64,000 nt of DNA from Gnomoniopsis sp. IMI 355080 (Eukaryota; Ascomycota; Sordariomycetes; Diaporthales; Gnomoniaceae), in the NCBI GenBank assembly GCA_027946555.1, contig JAPEVC010000014.1:124001-188000 (forward strand). The letters run 5' to 3'. Each line of letters opens with the position of its first letter. Within the stretch, counting starts at the first letter, position 1. Under the pieces are notes generated by a model, which was not told the DNA's origin, made no database searches, and worked only from the letters and a program-made list of their open reading frames with translations. A program made the position numbers and the translations under genes. Shown one piece after another: positions 1-10,215 of the stretch.

Positions 1-239
1 CACCGTTCTCAAATCGCTGTCATCCTTCTCAGTCCAGAAGTAGTTGCTCTTGGTCAGATTTTCCTCGATTGTGGCGTTGGGCGTGCTTCAGATTTACCTT
101 AAGAATGTATGTACTATGTACTGTACGTACATAGTAATCAACCCCTCTTAATACTTACCCAGTATCCGGCCGGACCGACCCGTCAGCAGTCAAAAGTTTG
201 ATGGCGTCGAATCCTGGTACTGTAATTTGCTGAATCGTG
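1..239 (-). CDS. Possible 5' part of an unrecognised gene running off the left edge
   Basis: Two segments on the minus strand stay open in one frame: 239-159 and 85-1. They join across a 73-base intron (158-86) with a GTAAGT donor and an AAG acceptor, and the split glycine codon is in phase. A CTGCAG acceptor at 245-240 hints at a further exon at higher coordinates, and the protein would continue beyond base 1. The roughly 54 visible residues are hydrophilic and include the run SNYFWTEKDDSD. I do not recognise a family. Another minus-strand frame is open at 522-328 and could be an upstream exon, but I could not join it convincingly. Confidence 0.25.
112..136. repeat. Perfect 10-bp inverted repeat with 5-base loop
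   Basis: The arms TACTATGTAC (112-121) and GTACATAGTA (127-136) are exact reverse complements separated by TGTAC. The repeat lies inside the putative intron of the left-edge gene. No function can be assigned; related GTAC-rich strings recur in other intergenic parts of the window (about 28,085 and 35,560). Confidence 0.8.
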
Positions 240-902
240 CTGCAGGGGCAAAGCTTCAAATGCGGATGGGTCACTAGTGTCCCTGTGTCTCTGCAGGCTC
301 CAGCAATGGACAAAGATCTAGAGCATGTCAAAGTCCCATATCATGGTTCGCCAAGGCGGATATCTTCTCGGCCCCTGCGCCATGCGTTTCCTCAGGCTTG
401 CCAGGCCGATTTGTGGCCCTAGTCTTGACGCCCTGGGCATTTGAGTAGTTGGGGCTATCATCGCCTGGTACAAGGCCGGCGCTACGTTGAAGTAAGTATT
501 TGACCGAATGAAGAGCCTTCAAAGCAGTTCTGGATGTCTCTTCGTCTTCTACCTAGGTGATTTTCCCGAAATTTCGCCTTCTTTTTTTTTTCCCACCCTC
601 CTGACGGTTTTGATTTCATTGTCGACTGGCTTCGGTGAGAGCTTCGCCTTTTATCACATTCTTTAAGCAGGCTTTTGCAAGAGCCGGTCCTTCTTTTCGA
701 GCCTACATGAATAACTACTTCACACTCATTTAAGACTTCAACGAGACTTTGCCCTCCGTTCTTCGAGAGAACAACCCGAGGTCAACGAATTGTGCTAGTA
801 CATATAAGTGCTTTCGAGCTCAACACTTCACCCGTGACACAAATCGGTCATATGATTCTCTATTCCTTCCTTTAGTTGACGAGTATATTCAACCGTTCAG
901 AA
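240..902. other. Intergenic region upstream of the DUF1996 gene
   Basis: This holds the presumed promoter and 5' leader of the DUF1996 gene. There is a pyrimidine-rich stretch with a T-run at about 580-600 and a near-copy of the TACCTAGGTA palindrome at 550-559. The minus strand is open at 522-328, possibly belonging to the left-edge gene. Nothing else is supportable. Confidence 0.5.
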
Positions 903-2721
903 ATGAGATCTACAACAATTTTTGCGGCTGCTCTAGCAGCCACCGCGAAAGCAGCCCAGGACGAGCGTACTTTCGCCGTGTTGCATTTCGTTGGCAATGG
1001 CCCGCTGATGGAGGGACGAGTTGATCCCATCATCTCGCCAGGGCAAACCTCCAGTCATGTCCACACGTTCCAAGGAGGATCCAATATTGGAATCAGCGCC
1101 ACTGGCGAGGACATGATGAACTCCAATTGCAGTACCGCTTCGGTTGTTGGCGACAACTCGGCTTACTGGATGCCCAAGGTGTACTTTCGGGACCCGGTTA
1201 CGGGGATTCTAGAGGACGTCGATCTCTACTACATGAACGTCTACTACTTTTTCGAGCCAACAGATGATGATGTGGTGGCATTTCCGGTCGGGTTGCAAAT
1301 GGTCAGCGGGAACGCCAGCCTCCGTGAGTGTCCGGATTTCGGGGGGGAGAGCATTCTCGACGCTGGTAGCTCTGTTGGCGTGAATCCTCTTCAGTGGACT
1401 TGTCCGCGTCAAAACTACAATATACCCGGCTGGCCATCCGCTTCTGAGTCGAATGGAACTACAGCGGGAATTCAAGACCCTAACAACCAAGGGGCGGGTC
1501 AAGGCTTACCATTGTGAGTGCTCCCAGTGAGGTCCTCTGCCTTTTGATCTATTTTGTCCTGTGCTATTCAAGCCACGTATGGTCAGTTGCAAATAACGTG
1601 CGTATCATACATACGTTTGTGGCTTGTGATAATAGATACGTCCGCCCCTTCTTGAAGCAGTAGCTGATTCTGGTGACAGTGGCGAATGTGATGGGACATA
1701 CTCGTACGTTTAAATACTCCGCTGTGTTTGGCCCTTTTCCATTTTCCCGATGGGAAGGACTTTGCTCTCCAGGTATTCGTCCCGACAGTCACCCGCGAGA
1801 TACTGCTGAGGAGATGTCAAGAGTAGCCAGCTCCCGAGATCTTTTCGCATTCCCAAAACACATCGAAAACTGCCTCTTCAAAACTTCGCTGATTCAAATG
1901 ACGTTAGTCCGCTACGGCACGATCTCCATTTCCCATCTTGCTACGATCCATCGAAGGGCCTGACAGACTACAAGAACAACATGGCCTTTCCTACCACAAA
2001 TTATACAACAGGAAAGCAGAACTGTCCAGCAGGATGGACACATGTACCACACATCTTTTACGAGATGTATTGGGATACACCAGCCTTTTCAGGCCGATGG
2101 ACCCCCAATCAAGGCTCTCAGCCCTTCCTCCTCGCCAACGGTGACCTCTCCGGGTGCTCAGGCCACGGCGACGTTCTGGCGGCTTGGGACGGGCCTACCC
2201 TGCAGAATATCATTGACAACTGTAATGCAGGCGATTCAGGTATGGACAAATGTCCAGGCGTCACAGTACGCGACTCAACCACCAGCTGCACCGTTGTGTC
2301 GCCTATCGACGAGGAAATCACAGGAAACCTCACCGCTCTCCCCGGCGACAACCCACTCGAGGGCTGGGGCATGACACGCAGTGGCTCCAATGCCGCTACA
2401 AGTACGTATGACGGCGCCAGCAGTACTGCAGCAGTCGTATTGAGCACCGCATCCTATGCTACAGACGCTGTGCCCTCGACTACCTCTTCGTCGATCGTCG
2501 CCCAGGCCACAACGATCCCAACAACGCAGGAGAACGTGGTCCATGATCCATCCACGGCCACAACGCTGAGTACCAAGAAGAAGTGCGTTCACACGGTCAC
2601 TGTGACAGCAGTAGCGGTTGACCCTTCGGCTGCGCCTGCAAAGAGGGATGACCACGGTCATGCGCAACCGCACGCACATGCGCATCTTGCCCGTCACCAC
2701 TCTCCACACCATCTGCATTGA
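903..2721 (+). CDS. Secreted DUF1996-family protein with His-rich tail
   Basis: Three exons (903-1513, 1680-1703, 1908-2721) give 482 residues. The middle exon is only 24 bases; it is required because it carries the conserved GECDGTYS and links exon 1 (GQGLP) to exon 3 (PLRHDLHFPSCYDP) in phase. Residues 1-17 form a signal peptide. The body matches DUF1996: an early HxHxFxG-like SSHVHTFQGGSN, then FPSCYDPSKGL, KNNMAFPT, CPAGWTHVPHIFYEMYWDT and NGDLSGCSGHGD. A Ser/Thr-rich stretch follows, then a Lys-Lys-Lys-Cys segment and a His-rich C-terminus. DUF1996 proteins are secreted fungal proteins, often with WSC domains; none is seen here. The catalytic function of the family is not established to my knowledge. 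The ATG at 903 is chosen because it starts the signal peptide. Confidence 0.88.
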
Positions 2722-4056
2722 ATATTTGCAGTGCTGTACAGTAGATTTTCGATTCGATTAAGGGATGAACATTCTTGAATAGGCGGCTTGGGGTAGGTGG
2801 ACATTATTTATGGACTTGGCGAGGTGGTATGGCATGTGAAGGCTTTGGCTGTCCGCCTTCAGCAGGGGCAGTTCTTAGTGACCAGCAAATTCGGCAGTTT
2901 GTCATTTCCCACGCAGTGCAAGACACTCCTCGGACTTCAGCTTCAGTCTCCACGCTCCTCGACTCAGCGGACGGGCCGGACCTAGAGATGTCGGCATCGG
3001 CACCGGGGTTGCGACGATGCCAATGCCATCTGCTGAGATCATTTTGCGGTGGATGTTGTTGTTCTTGTAGATATCTTCTATTCGAAGCTTTTCAAACCGG
3101 TGAACGAAGCCTGAGTCTCGAGACGGTCCCGGGTCCAGGCTGAGGCCGTACATTCCCAGCGCACTCTGGGCGCACGACGTTCGGTGCTCACAGATGTGTG
3201 GCTTCTCACTAGTGTGGACACTCTGGTATGCCGATTATATACTAACTAGCACGTAAATTCCAACGTCCAAGTCTCGGGTTGGGAGTCGACACTTCGAAAA
3301 GACGTTGAATCGAGTATCGTGTGACATGAGGTCAGCCAGCTGCAGTTACGGTAGCACAAGAACTGATCAACTTTGAGAATGGTCTAATAGCAGGCCTTAG
3401 GTTCTTTGTTCACCTGCGAAAACTATAAGCTCTGACATCTAATTATCTACTGGCAGTCCGAGGAATATACAGATAGCATTTCAGAAAATCTGGCTGCAGA
3501 AGGCTGCAGAGAGAGACAGCCCCTGTACCTCTGTAGCTTAGGTCTAAGCGTACGGTTATAGGCGTTCGAAAAGTGACTGAAATGGCTGTTATTAGATGTG
3601 TGTGAGGAAGAAGAAGATCTGAGTGGAAAGCCAGCCTCGAAGGGCTGGCTAGATAAGCCTTTGGACGATGACTAATGCTCAAGTCAACAATTTAGTATAC
3701 AACGATCCAATCGTTTGGGAATGTCAAGGCAGCGAACTGAAGACCGGAAAGTTGGCTAGCAGCCAAAAATAGCTATCAAAGAATGGACTTACAGTGTTGC
3801 AATTGATGACTTTCTTCTGAGAAGTACAGATAGCTTGAGATGTATTCAGTTCTCCCCTGCGTGTGTGTGTGCATACCTAGTATATCATGTTCCATTGTGG
3901 GTCCATTGGAGAACACCAGGTCGCAACACCGGCCTGCTGGCCAGACATAAGCTCACAAATGCCGGTCAGTTTTGATCGTGCTCTCGGTCACGGAAATACC
4001 TCGCAGTTTCTCGAGCACTCCCGTGAAGACGTCAGCTCGTGGAACAGATTGTTGTG
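2722..4056. other. Intergenic region between the DUF1996 and HET genes
   Basis: Apart from the small minus-strand reading frame at 2902-3153 listed separately, I see no gene. A short GT dinucleotide run sits at about 3861-3871, with the promoter of the HET gene to its right. Confidence 0.5.
2902..3153 (-). CDS. Small unrecognised open frame, possible gene remnant or last exon
   Basis: The minus strand encodes 83 residues from an ATG at 3153 to a TGA at 2904-2902. The frame also stays open upstream to about 3224, where an ACCAG acceptor could begin the exon. Codon use is gene-like (many C/G third positions) and the peptide has balanced composition, including FEKLRIEDIYKNNNIHRKM and PTSLGPARPLSRGAWRL. 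I do not recognise it. The upstream in-frame stretch contains HTSEKPHIC, which resembles a C2H2 zinc-finger linker, but no finger can be completed. It could be a terminal exon, a remnant or chance. Confidence 0.28.
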   Translation of the reverse strand: MYGLSLDPGPSRDSGFVHRFEKLRIEDIYKNNNIHRKMISADGIGIVATPVPMPTSLGPARPLSRGAWRLKLKSEECLALRGK

Positions 4057-5877
4057 ATGTGGCTCATCAACGTGAGGACAAGACAGTTGGAGGAGTTTAT
4101 CGGGCTGGAGATCCAGCGCTATGCCATACTTTCGCACACGTGGGTTGGCGGACAAGAGGTGACTTTCCAGGAGATGAGATCCTGCGGCGGCCAGAGCCCC
4201 CCGGCGGCCCTCGTCCCAAAGAGTGGGTGGCAGAAGATCGACTGGACCTGCCGCCTCGCCGAGCGGGACGGGCTGGACTACGCCTGGGTGGACACGTGCT
4301 GCATCGACAAGTCGAGCAGTGCCGAGTTGTCTGAGGCCATCAACTCCATGTTCCGCTGGTACGAGCGCGCGACCGTCTGCTACGCCTTCCTGGGGGACCT
4401 CGCGCCCGCCCCGCCGGAGCAGCTCCGGGAGACGCTCGAGGCCAGTATCCGGCACTGCCGGTGGTTCACACGGTCGTGGACGCTGCAGGAACTGATCGCG
4501 CCGCGTCACATCAATTTCTACGACCGGGACTGGCAGTTCTGCTTCACCAAGGCGACGGCCTCGGCCGCCCTGGCCCGGATCACCGGCGTCGGGGTCGACA
4601 TCTTGGAGCACAGACGGGACCTTTCCGCCGTCTCGGTGGCGCAAAAGATGTCGTGGGCCGCATCGCGCCGGTCGACGCGCATCGAGGATGCGGCGTACTC
4701 TCTGCTGGGAATATTCGGCATCAACATGCCTATGTTGTACGGTGAAGAGGAGAGGGCCTTCCTGAGACTCCAGACCGAGATCATTAGTTCCTGTCCCGAC
4801 TACACCATTCTCGCCTGGGTGCTTCCAAATAGAGGCTCCGAAGTCACTTCAACAACAGACACGTTCAACACATTTAGTGGCGTAATGGCGTCGTCCCCAA
4901 AGTTATTCCGTTACCCTGGAGAGGCGCCGACGTTACTGGACCAGTCTTCTTCCTTTGAATTCTCCATGGCTAACCGTGGCCTCAAGCTACGTGCCCAATT
5001 CGGGCTCAGCGAGTTCAGAGGCGTTAAGGGTTCTTCTTTCGTCCTTCCGGTCTGCCGAATCAAGCATGAGACGTACGGCATTCTAGTGCGAAACGTGGGT
5101 AAGGGTTGTTTCGTCCGACAGGACGCAAACATTCTTGTTCGCATTAAGCCGTGGGAGATGGTCCACCGGCTCATGCTTGATCCATATCTCCTGACGAAAC
5201 TGCCTGCACCGCGAGCGGTGTCAACGGAACGTCGAAACTTGATCTTGGAATCACGCCAGCGCGTTCTGGAGGTTGTGCTGCCGCCAAGCATGGAGTTGTA
5301 CCGCCGCTGGCCATGGCAGCAGTGGGACGAAGCAGATACGCTCTTTTTTGGCGAGGAGGCGCCGGGAGAGGACTTAGGTTGGGCTGCGCTGAAGATCGTC
5401 GCTTCGGCCCCTCCTCCTTTTTACGATGTTCACGCTCCGAGTTGTTCAATCGACTTCCTATTCTACGCCTTTGGCTGGACTCGTGAAGCTGGTGTAGAGT
5501 CTGAGCCCGAGCCACGATTTACCATTCATAGAGTCCACGGGGCTGTGAACGATCGTGCTTTGGAGCAGATGAACGAGGAGGCAGTGAGAGACGGCTGGAA
5601 CGCCTACTGGGTGGCAAACCGGCTCGTGAGCAACTCGATTCTGGAGAAGTCTGTCCTGGTCGCGAGCAACTTTGGACAAAGTACTTTATTGGTGACATGT
5701 AAATTGCAGAGGGCTGAAGGCAAGAGGATATGTGCGAGACCCTTCTGGCGCGTCGCGTTCGACTGGGAGGTCGTGCCTAGAGACCAGATTCCGCCGGTAT
5801 TGGATCGTGGATGGAAGGGGATAAATTGGGGAGGAATCTTCGCAGCGCCGTGGGATAAAGCAACTTTAGGATCATAA
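4057..5877 (+). CDS. HET-domain (heterokaryon incompatibility) protein
   Basis: A single exon encodes 606 residues. The HET domain occupies about residues 22-165 and shows the usual signatures: YAILSHTW (22-29), VDTCCID (78-84), a segment around residue 100 reading FRWYERATVCYAFLGD, and WTLQELIAP (141-149). Family members trigger programmed cell death when incompatible hyphae fuse. The C-terminal ~400 residues carry no repeat (WD40, ankyrin or TPR) that I can see, so the recognition partner is unknown. The second in-frame ATG (4057) is preferred over 4039 because HET proteins usually begin with a short M-x-L-I/L-N-T/V motif just before the domain. The gene lies between a secreted-protein gene and a decayed UstYa gene, in what looks like variable accessory DNA. 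Confidence 0.92.
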   Translation: MWLINVRTRQLEEFIGLEIQRYAILSHTWVGGQEVTFQEMRSCGGQSPPAALVPKSGWQKIDWTCRLAERDGLDYAWVDTCCIDKSSSAELSEAINSMFRWYERATVCYAFLGDLAPAPPEQLRETLEASIRHCRWFTRSWTLQELIAPRHINFYDRDWQFCFTKATASAALARITGVGVDILEHRRDLSAVSVAQKMSWAASRRSTRIEDAAYSLLGIFGINMPMLYGEEERAFLRLQTEIISSCPDYTILAWVLPNRGSEVTSTTDTFNTFSGVMASSPKLFRYPGEAPTLLDQSSSFEFSMANRGLKLRAQFGLSEFRGVKGSSFVLPVCRIKHETYGILVRNVGKGCFVRQDANILVRIKPWEMVHRLMLDPYLLTKLPAPRAVSTERRNLILESRQRVLEVVLPPSMELYRRWPWQQWDEADTLFFGEEAPGEDLGWAALKIVASAPPPFYDVHAPSCSIDFLFYAFGWTREAGVESEPEPRFTIHRVHGAVNDRALEQMNEEAVRDGWNAYWVANRLVSNSILEKSVLVASNFGQSTLLVTCKLQRAEGKRICARPFWRVAFDWEVVPRDQIPPVLDRGWKGINWGGIFAAPWDKATLGS

Positions 5878-6388
5878 TGAGCAATGCGACGTAGACAAAG
5901 TATAGGGAAGTCAACCATCTGGAAACGGGGAAAGTATATTCGAGTCAGGGATCCCAACCAAAGTGAGAACATAGCTACAGTCATGAACATATTCGGCTTC
6001 ATGGTAACTGACGATATCCCCCTGATTCTCTTTATTATTCCAGGACGCCATTAAATCAGTAACTAGCTGTCGTCGAACGTCTGATCTTGGAAGCTACCTC
6101 GGCACTCCAAAGACAAAGGACCCTCTTTGATCCGGCCCCTGGTCAGGATACTAGATGACACGCTGGTGCTTGCTATGAATGGTATCTCTAGGTGCCTTGA
6201 AATCAAGCACCAATCCATCAAATTAAGGTAGGTCGGTAGCTGATGTTGCGAGAGATTCCTGAAGGTCCACCCGAGCTTTGGGCTCAGAGGATCTATGGAT
6301 TTTAGTGCGCGCTAAAACACGACCTCGTTCTTGACCAGACCAGCTCTCTTCCACAGTACTGTCCGTCTATATTACAATACCTGAGGCG
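5878..6388. other. Intergenic, no feature seen
   Basis: This is the 3' flank of the HET gene and the 5' flank of the UstYa-like pseudogene. I found no open frame with gene-like codons and no repeat. Confidence 0.5.
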
Positions 6389-7099
6389 ATAGAATACAAG
6401 CCTCTAGGTAGTGATGATGGGAACAGCGATTGCTCATTGTCACCAGTCAAAATAGCTGGAGACGACCGGGACGAGGGGAGAAGGAGGGCGAAGTATTCTA
6501 CTTTTGGTCTTCTTGTTGGCTTTATCTTCACTGCGGTGACTGGCTTCGGTACCAGTCTACTCTCAGCCCGCAGCCTGATCATCGATAATGGTAGGGAGAG
6601 CCAATACCTTAGCACAACGGCGCCACGCATTTCTCTGCCTGATGTTTGGCGGGTATTCAATTACGACTCTCCTTTGTCCAAGGAGCCGCCGCAAGCTCCA
6701 GTGTCCGGTAACGAATCCGAGCCAATTTGGGATTCATTGATACCAAGTAAGCCAAGTACAACTTTCACTGTATTCAATATGTACGAATGCTTTGTCTAGA
6801 CGACCGACTCTTGATAAGATGGACTCGGCTATTTTGAAGATATGCTTCTCAGACCCCAGGTCTCAATCCCTAGAGTATTTCACCAGCTACATTGACTATA
6901 CACTTTTCGGAGGGCATATTACTCGATTCCAAACTATAAATTATTGGAAGGTTTCGACTTGGGCAAAGATCGAGCATCACACGTTGCTCGCTACTTTGAC
7001 TATTTGCATCAAGGTTTGACTTGCTTGTCTAATACCACCGTGGAACCCGCAGTCGATGAGCTGCATAGCTTTCTTGGAGCCGGTATTTCGAATCTCTGA
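6389..7099 (+). pseudogene. Decayed UstYa-like (DUF3328) gene
   Basis: Two exons can be followed: about 6389-6746 and 6819-7099, with a 72-base intron (GTAAGC to AAG) in phase. Exon 1 has a short polar N-terminus, one transmembrane segment (about 6506-6571), then the family motif around WDSLIP. Exon 2 has the first UstYa histidine motif, VFHQLH, but the following conserved cysteine codon is a TGA stop (6893-6895). The frame then continues with LYTFRRAYYS, a degenerate second motif (HVARYFDYL, where HxxHC is usual) and TTVEP, ending early at 7097-7099. No in-frame ATG exists; the expected start position (6389-6391) reads ATA. UstYa proteins are membrane oxidases in fungal peptide (RiPP) and related pathways. 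Three independent lesions argue for a pseudogene. Confidence 0.78.
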
Positions 7100-7866
7100 A
7101 GATGTTCGTCGAAGAAAGAAGGGTATTTAATGCAAGTAGTTTTCTTGCTCATGGCTTACATTAATTTCCTCACAATTGCGAGGATGGTCACAACCAGGCT
7201 GGTAGTGCCTGGGGACATAGATATCGACTGACGACAGCTAAGTTGGACAATTGCCTGGGTACCATGTAGTGTGAATGCTATATACCTGAAGGAACGGATG
7301 AAATGCCGATTCCAATGAAATGCAGGTTCATCTACTACCAACCTCAGTAGGTGGAAGAACAGGTGCATTGATTTAGGTATAGAGCACCTGGGGCAGGCAT
7401 GATTGGTGTAACCGGCGCTAAATAGGAGGGCCGGACCGCTGCCGTCGTAAACATTCCGCAAGCCTTCCCGACGACACCTTGCTGCGTGAAGTGTCTCCAC
7501 GCAGGCTGGGTGCGTTGGTGCTTACTATGCAATTGGGCCCAACCTGCATGATATTGTTCTCCCTCGCCATAGACTCAGGATGAGATGAAAACGTCTGCAC
7601 AGTAACTCATACTGTGTGGTCTATATAACAGTGACATGTAAGATTTCATCATGTTACATCCGGCGCCTCTCAGCCCACCTCTGGCCCTGTCCAAGTTGGG
7701 CCAACAGGCGGGCGTTCGATGCTCCAACCTCAGTAACAACCTACCTACCTAGGTACCTAGAAAATGCCTAGCTTGTCATAAACACTAAGCTGGAAATCCC
7801 GACTGCTGAGCTTGCTCAACGTCTCCTAGCCCGTCAAGCTTGCATCTACTCTGCAGGATCTTAAAC
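7100..7866. other. Intergenic region upstream of the esterase gene
   Basis: It contains an exact TACCTAGGTA palindrome at 7746-7755 within a run of CCTA repeats (about 7738-7760), roughly 110 bases before the esterase start. No gene is supported, although the minus strand is open for 114 codons at 7500-7156 with random-looking composition. Confidence 0.5.
7746..7755. repeat. TACCTAGGTA palindrome (exact copy 1)
   Basis: One of four exact copies of a 10-bp palindrome in intergenic DNA of this window. It is flanked by further CCTA/TAGG units. Confidence 0.9.
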
Positions 7867-10215
7867 ATGGCCAGAAATACGCCCTCATTGTCTTTGCTCA
7901 TAGGCCTTGGGGCCTTGGGCATTGGTCTCGTTGCTATCTTCTTACAACCACTTCCAGAATCATGGGTCGCAAAGTTCATGTACGGTGGACTCGAATTCCC
8001 CTTTGCAACAAACAGTGCAGGCCGAGTTGAAGTAGTTGATCCTGAGCGAGAAGTACGCTATGTTGGTCTGCGGGCCGCCTCAGACGTGGAGCACTTTCAG
8101 AACATCTTCTACGCAGAGGACACATCGGGACAAAACCGATTCGCTCCTCCTGTTCCTACCAGACCTGTGAAAGGCTCGGTGATTGATGCCACACTGCCAG
8201 GCGCCTGGTGTCCCCAAGGCACCGGGGATGTCCTCCCTTTCACCAGCCGGGTCACTAACGTGAGCGAGAATTGCTTGAGTCTGCGTATTGCTCGACCGCG
8301 TGGTACACAGGCAGATGCCAACCTTCCCGTCATGGTGTGGCTGCATGGTGGTGAGTGTTGAGAGATGCCGGGCCACTTATATTTACAGATATTACACCGC
8401 ACTGCTTACAGAAGCTGACCCTTATTTCGTCTCCAGGCGGCCATGCGCTGGGTTCGGCGTATGAGATGCTATACGAGCCGGATGGTCTCGTAAAGCAAGC
8501 TGCAGCTGATGGGCAGCCCCTCATTTTTGTGGCCATCAACTACCGCCTCGGGTGTGAGTTTGACAGAGTTTCAATCCTAATGAGGATCTTCTTCTAGCTG
8601 ACAATTCGTTTTAGTTTTCGGCTTCGCGACCAGTGAGGCAATGATCGAGGCTAAGCATACAAATGCCGGGCTACGAGACCAGCGAGCGGCTCTCAAATGT
8701 GAGTATCTAGAGATCAAGGGACTCGGCTGGGTTTCGCCCTTGAAATTCGGTCAGGCTGACTGCTCATGATGATCAGGGGTTCAAGATAACATAAAAACCT
8801 TTGGCGGCGATCCGAGTCGAGGTACGTGCCCATTCAAAGCGCAAGCTCTCCTACACAATGTCCGTTTCAGTGCTGACAAGAACATGAAGTGACTGCGATC
8901 GGACAGAGCGTGGGCGCCAGTGATATCAGCCTGCAGCTATCTGCCTTCGCTGGGCAGCAGGGCGTCCCTTTTCAGCAAGCTGTGTGAGTTGCAATCTCAT
9001 GGCCTGGTGTTACAATCACTTCAATCCTATGCTTTCCAACTTGCAACCAAGTTACTGTTCCAAGCTGACCATACCTGATATGCCAGGATGATGTCCGGCG
9101 CTGCGGGTCTCAACTTCAACACCATGTCCACTCTGGTCCGGAACAACACAGAGGCCGTAGCTCAAGAAGCCGGGTGTATCTCAAAAGATGGCAACAGCCA
9201 GTCTTTACAGACGCTGCAATGTCTGCGACAAGCCGACGTCAACATCCTGACCAACCTCTCCGTCACGGCGATGCGTCGTGCTCGGCCTCCGTTCGGCGAA
9301 GGGTTCTTTTCCCCTACCTATGACAATGACTTCCTCCCGGACCGCCCCTCTCAGCTAGTACGCGCTGGCAGTATCGCCAAAGACATTTCCATCATAGCCT
9401 CCTGGGTCACCAACGACGGGGCGTGGTACGCTCCGCCAACGACAGCGTCCGATGAGGATGTCTTGGCCAGCTTCGGCCTCTGGCTCACGGGTCTTTCGGA
9501 TCCGACAAAACAGACCCTTCTAGAGTTATACCCAATCGCTGACTTTGAGCACATGGTACGGCCAGACTACGACGGGCCTCTCCTCTCACCGCAGTACTAC
9601 CGCGCCGCGCAACTCAATCGAGATCTCTGGTTCACATGCCCAGTGCTTGATTTCGCATGGCAGTACCATAAGCAGAGCAAGAGCAAGAGCAGCAGCAGCA
9701 GCAGCAGCAGCGGCAGCAGCGGCACCGCCGAGGTGCGCCTCTACGAGCACAACGCTACCCGCTTCACGGCCGCATACGAGGCGATGGGCGTGCCGATGTG
9801 GCGTGTTGCCCACCTAAGCGATATCCCCTACGTGTTGAATGCGCAACAATTGGCGGGCATGGGTACCGACAACTCGGCAGCCCAGCGTGCGCTGGCCGCG
9901 TCTGTGAGTCGGACGATCACCGGATTCGTGACCGCGGGCGTGCCCGCTGATGGTGGTGGTGGCGGTGGAGATGACGCCGCGGCGTGGGTTGGTGCGTTCA
10001 CGAACGCAACGGAGAGGGAGTTGGAGGGCGAGATTCCAAGGCGGCTGGCGTTGCAGTTATTTGGGGGCCCCTATGGCAATGTGCAAGTGGCATTGCGCGC
10101 TGGAGAGGAGGAGAGTGGTGGAAGCGAAGCCGAGCTTGCTGTGAGGTGGGAGAAGCTACTTCAGAGATGCGAATTCATCAACAGCGAGGGTGTGAGGGAA
10201 GAGACTGGGGTCTGA
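7867..10215 (+). CDS. Type-B carboxylesterase / cholinesterase-like hydrolase
   Basis: Six exons (7867-8350, 8437-8553, 8615-8698, 8777-8821, 8890-8983, 9087-10215) give 650 residues, all joins in phase. An N-terminal hydrophobic helix (about residues 8-26) acts as signal or anchor. Family landmarks follow: oxyanion-hole HGGGHALGS, INYRLGFFGF, GLRDQRAALKWVQDNI, FGGDPSRV and the nucleophile elbow GQSVGA (Ser250, usually GESAGA). The acid is probably Asp385 in NDGAWY (usually Glu), and the His is His517 in AHLSDIPYVLN. A serine-rich low-complexity insert (about 476-486, AGC repeats) lies between acid and His. It would hydrolyse carboxylic esters outside the cell or at the membrane; the substrate is not readable. 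It could serve a former UstYa-containing pathway next door, but that is inference. Confidence 0.93.
9684..9724 (+). repeat. AGC trinucleotide tract coding for poly-Ser
   Basis: An AGC microsatellite inside the esterase coding sequence, producing a serine/glycine-rich linker just upstream of the catalytic histidine region. Confidence 0.85.
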
